Position numbers and translations under genes: made by a program. From Veillonella sp. (GTDB lineage: Bacteria > Bacillota > Negativicutes > Veillonellales > Veillonellaceae), in contig JAIITD010000021.1 in the NCBI GenBank assembly GCA_022737715.1, forward strand, positions 1 through 19,043: a stretch of 19,043 nucleotides of DNA, in the 5' to 3' direction. Positions 14,791 through 19,043 of this stretch are shown here, in pieces. Under the pieces are notes generated by a model. It was given only the letters and a program-made list of their open reading frames with translations, was not told the DNA's origin and made no database searches. Within the stretch, counting starts at the first letter, position 1; the number at the start of each line of letters is the position of its first letter.

Positions 14791-16242
14791 ATGGATACTA
14801 AAGTCGTAACAGCTGCTAAGTGGTCTCTCATTACAGAAGTGCTAGCAAAGCTCATAACACCGATTACCAATATCATATTAGCTCATATTTTAGCGCCTAC
14901 AGCCTTTGGTATATTGGCGACTATTATGATGGTCATATCATTTGGTGATATGTTGGCTGATGCAGGTTTTCAAAAATACCTTGTACAACATGAATTTGAG
15001 GATGATCGTGAAAAAAATCAGAATGTAAGTGTCGCCTTTATTTCAAACCTTTTGTTTGCCTTTATTTTGTGGGCCTTTATTATTATGTGGCGTAATGAAC
15101 TGGCTGCACTTGTTGGAAATGAAGGATTGGGTTTTCCTCTGGCTGTAATGGGGGCATTGTTGCCATTAAATGCGTTTAGTAGCATACAGATGGCTATGTA
15201 TCGAAGAAGTTTTAATTTTAAATTTCTATTGAGTATACGTATTATTACTATTATTACGCCCCTTATCATATCCATCCCTCTGGCGTTAGCTGGGTTTGAT
15301 TATTGGTCGTTAATTGCAGGATTATTGGTTGCCCAATTATTTACAGCCATTGCATTATGTGTGCGACAAGATAAATTTTTAAGCCTCTATTTTTCAATGG
15401 GTGTATTTTGTAAGATGTTTAGCTTTAGTGCATGGTCCTTAGCAGAAGCGTTTTCTATATGGCTAACAGCATGGGTAGACACCTTTATTATTAGTCGATA
15501 CATGGATGCCTATTACCTAGGTGTGTATAAGATGCCTATGGCTATTGTTACTACCATTATGTCGATTGCTACAGCTTCTATGGCGCCAGTACTATTTGCC
15601 GCATTATCGAGACATCAGAGAAATTCAAAAGAGTTTGAACGAACCTTTTTAACGTTTCAACGGTATATGGCGTTATTTCTAGTACCATTAGGCGTAGGGC
15701 TCTTTGTATATCAAGATTTTGTAGTTCAAATTTTACTAGGCCCACAATGGGCCTTAGCCGGTATTGTATTAGGTTCTTGGGCATTAAGTTCTGCTTATAT
15801 GACAGTAACAGCTAATTTGGCATCAGAAATGTTTCGTGCTAAAGGATTGCCCAATGTGTCATTTGCTGTTCAGGTTACTCATCTTATTGTATTAATTCCT
15901 GTTATTTATGTTTGCGTACAGTATGACTTTACAACATTTGTCTATGCTCGCTCTATCGTTCGTATTCAAATGTTAGCAATGGCCATGATTTTTGTAGCAT
16001 TATATATTGATATGAATACATGGAATATTATTCGTAATATTAAAACTTATATCATTACCTCCGCCATTGTAGGTGTTGGTTCGTATGTTTTATTGCATGT
16101 ATATAATAGTATGATTTGGACGATTTTCTGTATATGTATCAGTCTCATTTCGTATCTTGTTGTGTTGTATCTATTTCCAACGGAGAGGGTTGTACTTGCT
16201 AAAATATGGGATAGCGCCTTAGCACGACTAAGACGTTCCTAA
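14791..16242 (+). CDS. wzx: Wzx-type oligosaccharide flippase (MOP superfamily)
   Basis: Flips undecaprenyl-linked repeat units across the inner membrane. The 483 residues form a succession of about 12-14 hydrophobic helices. The N-terminus (amphipathic first helix, then LAHILAPTAFGILATIMMV at 30-48, and GDMLADAGFQKYLVQ at 52-66) is typical of the TuaB/WzxC-like branch of polysaccharide transporters. The region GLFVYQDFVVQILLGPQWA (303-321) is the usual mid-protein hallmark. The Shine-Dalgarno site is weak (GGATAAG, 14777-14783), so expression probably depends on coupling to the gene ending 16 bases upstream. Substrate specificity cannot be deduced, but the TuaB-like look fits a uronate-containing polymer. 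Confidence 0.9.
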   Translation: MDTKVVTAAKWSLITEVLAKLITPITNIILAHILAPTAFGILATIMMVISFGDMLADAGFQKYLVQHEFEDDREKNQNVSVAFISNLLFAFILWAFIIMWRNELAALVGNEGLGFPLAVMGALLPLNAFSSIQMAMYRRSFNFKFLLSIRIITIITPLIISIPLALAGFDYWSLIAGLLVAQLFTAIALCVRQDKFLSLYFSMGVFCKMFSFSAWSLAEAFSIWLTAWVDTFIISRYMDAYYLGVYKMPMAIVTTIMSIATASMAPVLFAALSRHQRNSKEFERTFLTFQRYMALFLVPLGVGLFVYQDFVVQILLGPQWALAGIVLGSWALSSAYMTVTANLASEMFRAKGLPNVSFAVQVTHLIVLIPVIYVCVQYDFTTFVYARSIVRIQMLAMAMIFVALYIDMNTWNIIRNIKTYIITSAIVGVGSYVLLHVYNSMIWTIFCICISLISYLVVLYLFPTERVVLAKIWDSALARLRRS

Positions 16243-16257
16243 AGGAAAGGACAGACT

Positions 16258-17352
16258 ATGCTTTTACAAAATGTATCATTACATAACAAGGTAATTCTCA
16301 TTACTGGGGCTGCAGGATTTGTAGGTGCCAATCTTGTTATGTCGCTTTTTAATAATATTGAAAGTAGCGTCATCATAGGTGTTGACTCTGTTAATGATTA
16401 TTATGATGTGAGTTTAAAGGAGTATAGACTTCAACAGATTGTTTCCTCTGTAAAACATGATAATCAATGGATATTTAAAAAAGGGAATATAGCAGATAAA
16501 GAGTTTTTACAATCTATTTTTAACGAATATAAACCCGATGTAGTCGTAAATCTAGCTGCACAGGCAGGTGTACGCTATTCTATTACAAACCCAGATGCTT
16601 ACATAGAGTCAAACATTATTGGATTTTACAATATATTAGAATGTTGCCGTCATTCGTATGATAATGGGGCAAAAGGTGTTGAACATCTTGTATATGCATC
16701 ATCCTCTTCCGTTTATGGTTCTAATAAAAAGATTCCTTATTCTACAGATGATCAAGTAGATAATCCTGTGTCCTTATATGCAGCAACAAAGAAATCTAAT
16801 GAGTTATTAGCCTATTCCTATGCTAAGTTGTATAACATCCCATGTACAGGCCTTCGGTTCTTCACTGTGTATGGCCCGGCAGGGCGTCCTGATATGGCAT
16901 ACTTTGGATTTACTAACACATTGCGCAAAGGCGAAGTGATTAAAATCTTTAACTATGGTAATTGTAAGCGTGACTTTACTTATATAGACGATATTGTTGA
17001 AGGCGTTTATAAGGTTATGCAAGTAGCTCCAGAACGAAGAAATGGGGCTGATGGATTACCAGTACCACCATATGCAATTTATAATATCGGTAATAATAGT
17101 CCTGAAAATCTATTGGACTTTGTGACAATATTAGGTGAAGAGTTAATAGGTGCTGGTGTATTACCAGCAGATTTTAACATGGAACGCCATAAGGAACTCG
17201 TACCGATGCAACCTGGAGATGTGCCGATTACATATGCTGATACATCTGCATTAGAAACGGATTTTGGGTTTAAACCAAGTACAACACTTCGAGAAGGTTT
17301 AAGACGTTTTGCAATATGGTATAAAGATTTTTATATGAAGGATGGTAAATAA
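16258..17352 (+). CDS. UDP-glucuronate 4-epimerase (UDP-GalA synthesis)
   Basis: Extended SDR that interconverts UDP-GlcA and UDP-GalA. Of 364 residues, TGAAGFVG is at 16-23, VNLAAQAGVRYS at 97-108, Ser cluster SSSS at 148-151, and catalytic Tyr174 and Lys178 (YAATK). RFFTVYGPAGRPDMAYF (200-216) is the signature that distinguishes UDP-GlcA 4-epimerases (CapI/LspL/GAE type) from GalE. SD AAAGGA (16246-16251) precedes the ATG by six bases. The next gene, UDP-glucose dehydrogenase, starts on the base after the stop codon and makes the substrate, so the two form a clear UDP-Glc to UDP-GlcA to UDP-GalA branch. High confidence on reaction class. Confidence 0.93.
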   Translation: MLLQNVSLHNKVILITGAAGFVGANLVMSLFNNIESSVIIGVDSVNDYYDVSLKEYRLQQIVSSVKHDNQWIFKKGNIADKEFLQSIFNEYKPDVVVNLAAQAGVRYSITNPDAYIESNIIGFYNILECCRHSYDNGAKGVEHLVYASSSSVYGSNKKIPYSTDDQVDNPVSLYAATKKSNELLAYSYAKLYNIPCTGLRFFTVYGPAGRPDMAYFGFTNTLRKGEVIKIFNYGNCKRDFTYIDDIVEGVYKVMQVAPERRNGADGLPVPPYAIYNIGNNSPENLLDFVTILGEELIGAGVLPADFNMERHKELVPMQPGDVPITYADTSALETDFGFKPSTTLREGLRRFAIWYKDFYMKDGK

Positions 17353-18519
17353 ATGAAAATAGCAATAGCTGGTACGGGCTATGTAGGCCTTTCAAATGGA
17401 GTATTATTAGCACAACATAATGAAGTGGTTGCATTGGATATCATTCCTGAAAAGGTTGATATGATTAATCGCAAGGAATCACCTATTGTAGATGCGGAAC
17501 TAGCAGACTATTTAAAAAATAAATCTTTAAATTTTCGTGCTACTCTAGATCCTAAAGAGGCTTTCCTTGGTGCCGATTATATAATTATTTCTACACCAAC
17601 AAACTATGACCCACAAAAGAATTTTTTTGATACATCTTCTGTGGAATCAGTGATTAAAACAGTATTGGATATTAATCCTGATGCGGTTATGATTGTTAAA
17701 TCAACGGTTCCTGTGGGTTATACTGAACAAATGAGAGAACGATTTAATACGAATAATATCATCTTCTCTCCTGAGTTTTTGCGTGAAGGTAAGGCCTTGT
17801 ATGATAATTTATATCCTTCTCGCATTGTGGTTGGTGAAGATTCTGAACGAGCGCATACGTTTGCTCACTTATTAGCCGATGGTGCTCTTAAAGATGATAT
17901 ACCTTTATGTTTCACCGGTTCTACAGAGGCAGAGGCCATAAAATTGTTTGCTAATACCTATTTAGCATTGCGTGTAGCTTACTTTAATGAACTAGATTCC
18001 TATGCAGAGGTGCGTGGATTAAATACGAGTGAGATTATTCATGGCGTATGTTTAGATCCTCGTATTGGGGATTTCTATAATAATCCTTCTTTTGGATATG
18101 GCGGGTACTGTTTGCCAAAGGATACAAAGCAATTACTTGCCAATTACAATGATGTACCACAGAATCTTATATCTGCCATTGTTGATGCAAATCGGACGAG
18201 AAAAGATCACATTGCAGATGCTATCATCGGAAAAAATCCTAAGATTGTCGGTATTTACCGATTGACAATGAAAACAAATTCTGATAATTTTAGGGCTTCT
18301 GCGGTACAGGGTATCATGAAGCGTATTAAGGCAAAGGGGATTGCCGTTGTTGTTTATGAACCAACACTAGACGCTGATGATTTTTTCCACTCACCAGTCA
18401 TTAGAAACTTTGATGATTTTAAACGTGTTAGTGATGTGATTGTAGCTAATCGTTGGGATGAATCATTAGCCGATGTAAAAGATAAAGTTTATACTAGAGA
18501 TATTTTTGACCGAGATTAG
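17353..18519 (+). CDS. ugd: UDP-glucose 6-dehydrogenase
   Basis: NAD-dependent four-electron oxidation of UDP-glucose to UDP-glucuronate. The 388 residues match the short Ugd of Gram-negative bacteria. The NAD-binding GTGYVGLS is at 7-14, STPTNYD at 80-86, SPEFLREG at 139-146 with Glu141, Lys197 and Asn201 in IKLFANTYLALR, and catalytic Cys253 in GYGGYCLPKDTKQL (248-261). The C-terminal UDP-binding domain is complete. The ATG directly abuts the stop of the epimerase gene, and AAGGATGG (17339-17346) is a good ribosome site. UDP-glucuronate is the entry point to uronic acids for this polymer and a likely target for the ATP-grasp ligase. Confidence 0.96.
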   Translation: MKIAIAGTGYVGLSNGVLLAQHNEVVALDIIPEKVDMINRKESPIVDAELADYLKNKSLNFRATLDPKEAFLGADYIIISTPTNYDPQKNFFDTSSVESVIKTVLDINPDAVMIVKSTVPVGYTEQMRERFNTNNIIFSPEFLREGKALYDNLYPSRIVVGEDSERAHTFAHLLADGALKDDIPLCFTGSTEAEAIKLFANTYLALRVAYFNELDSYAEVRGLNTSEIIHGVCLDPRIGDFYNNPSFGYGGYCLPKDTKQLLANYNDVPQNLISAIVDANRTRKDHIADAIIGKNPKIVGIYRLTMKTNSDNFRASAVQGIMKRIKAKGIAVVVYEPTLDADDFFHSPVIRNFDDFKRVSDVIVANRWDESLADVKDKVYTRDIFDRD

Positions 18520-18534
18520 TGGCGGTGATAGTAG

Positions 18535-18981
18535 ATGTTAAAAAAACATTGGATAAGTTTTACCTTAGTTATTCTCGTTATTCTCTTTATATGGGATAAT
18601 TCATTACAAAATGATATTTCTTCAGATGGTTTGAGTCTTATGTTTACACAATGGTTAAGCCCGATTCTTTATAAATTGGGAATCTCCGGAGATATGTGGT
18701 CATTAAACCGTATTGTCCGCAAGCTGGCACATGTTTTTGAGTTTGCTGTACTCGGAGGGTGTTTATATGTGGCGTTACATCAATTTAATCGTGAGTATGC
18801 AGGACTTAAAGTGATTGCTATAGGATTGGTTATCGCTGTCATGGATGAATGCTTACAGCTAACAAGTATTGGTCGAAATGCATCGATTCGTGATGTAGCA
18901 ATCGATACAGCTGGTGTTATCATTGGTGTAGCTATCGTGCAGATTATACTATCTATTTATCGAAGAATGAGGCATAATTGA
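18535..18981 (+). CDS. VanZ-family membrane protein
   Basis: Small integral membrane protein of 148 residues with four hydrophobic helices (about 6-22, 66-85, 92-110, 121-141). The VanZ hallmarks are RKLAHVFEFAVLG (62-74), MDECLQL (103-109), GRNASIRDVAIDTAGVIIG (113-131): conserved His, Glu, Asp, Gln and Arg residues around the membrane face. VanZ itself gives low-level teicoplanin resistance by an unknown route; members are common beside cell-envelope polysaccharide genes. It is the last gene of the operon, 15 bases after ugd, with an imperfect SD GGCGGTGA (18521-18528). A role at the lipid-linked intermediate stage is possible but unproven. Confidence 0.85.
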   Translation: MLKKHWISFTLVILVILFIWDNSLQNDISSDGLSLMFTQWLSPILYKLGISGDMWSLNRIVRKLAHVFEFAVLGGCLYVALHQFNREYAGLKVIAIGLVIAVMDECLQLTSIGRNASIRDVAIDTAGVIIGVAIVQIILSIYRRMRHN

Positions 18982-19012
18982 TATATAGATTTTAATTAAA
19001 CATGCAATATAC

Positions 19013-19043
19013 TAGACTTCTGTGAGTTCTTCATAGGAGTCTA
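19013..19043 (+). terminator. Probable operon terminator hairpin, cut by the window end
   Basis: TAGACTTCT (19013-19021) pairs with AGGAGTCTA (19035-19043) over nine positions including two G-T pairs, with a 13-base loop, 31 bases after the VanZ-family stop. The T-run that would confirm it lies beyond the window. Confidence 0.5.

Noticed and set aside
1..19043. tRNA/rRNA genes, CRISPR arrays, insertion sequences or att-like repeats
   Set aside because: Looked for; no spaced direct repeats, transposase fragments, or tRNA-like cloverleaf sequences were seen in the few non-coding stretches.

Overview
The window looks like a piece of a low-GC diderm Firmicute (class Negativicutes, most likely Veillonella or a close relative). 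The basis is AT-rich coding with strong Firmicute-type Shine-Dalgarno sites and frequent TTG/GTG starts, combined with an outer-membrane polysaccharide export (OPX/Wza-type) protein that only makes sense in a two-membrane cell. The genus is my recognition from gene content, not a computed result.

Bases 1-790 hold the end of a branched-chain amino-acid ABC importer operon: the last 25 codons of livG, then livF. It closes with a strong intrinsic terminator (809-856). A spacer of about 290 bases then carries a candidate extended -10 promoter. From 1149 to 18981 there are 16 consecutive plus-strand genes with gaps of 50 bases or less and many overlaps, which read as one capsule or exopolysaccharide operon of about 17.8 kb. 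Its probable terminator hairpin starts at 19013 and runs into the window edge.

The operon encodes a nearly complete Wzx/Wzy-dependent pathway. Export and length control: OPX protein, polysaccharide co-polymerase (PCP), a separate BY-kinase-like protein, a Wzx flippase and a Wzy polymerase. Initiation: a membrane UDP-HexNAc 4,6-dehydratase (PglF/CapD type), a WcfR/WbgX-type 4-aminotransferase and a WcfS/WbgY-type phosphoglycosyl transferase. Together these predict that the repeat unit starts with an amino-trideoxy sugar (AATGal-like), which carries a free positive amine. Decoration: a LicD-family phosphotransferase, an IspD/TarI-like cytidylyltransferase and an SDR, best explained as synthesis and transfer of a CDP-linked polyol (or similar) phosphate. 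Sugar supply: UDP-glucose 6-dehydrogenase and UDP-glucuronate 4-epimerase, giving UDP-GlcA and UDP-GalA. Only one classical glycosyltransferase (GT4) is present.

Three things stand out. First, the BY-kinase homologue has lost the Walker A lysine, an acidic Walker A' residue and any C-terminal tyrosine cluster, and no Wzb-type phosphatase gene is present: it appears to be a pseudokinase. Second, a TupA-like ATP-grasp ligase overlaps a CapA-like metallophosphatase-fold protein that lacks a secretion signal, inside a locus that makes uronic acids; this suggests an amino-acid- or peptide-amidated uronate polymer, reminiscent of teichuronopeptide. Third, positive (AATGal amine) and negative (uronate, polyol phosphate) charges are both predicted, so the product may be a zwitterionic polysaccharide. 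These chemical predictions are inference from gene families and order.
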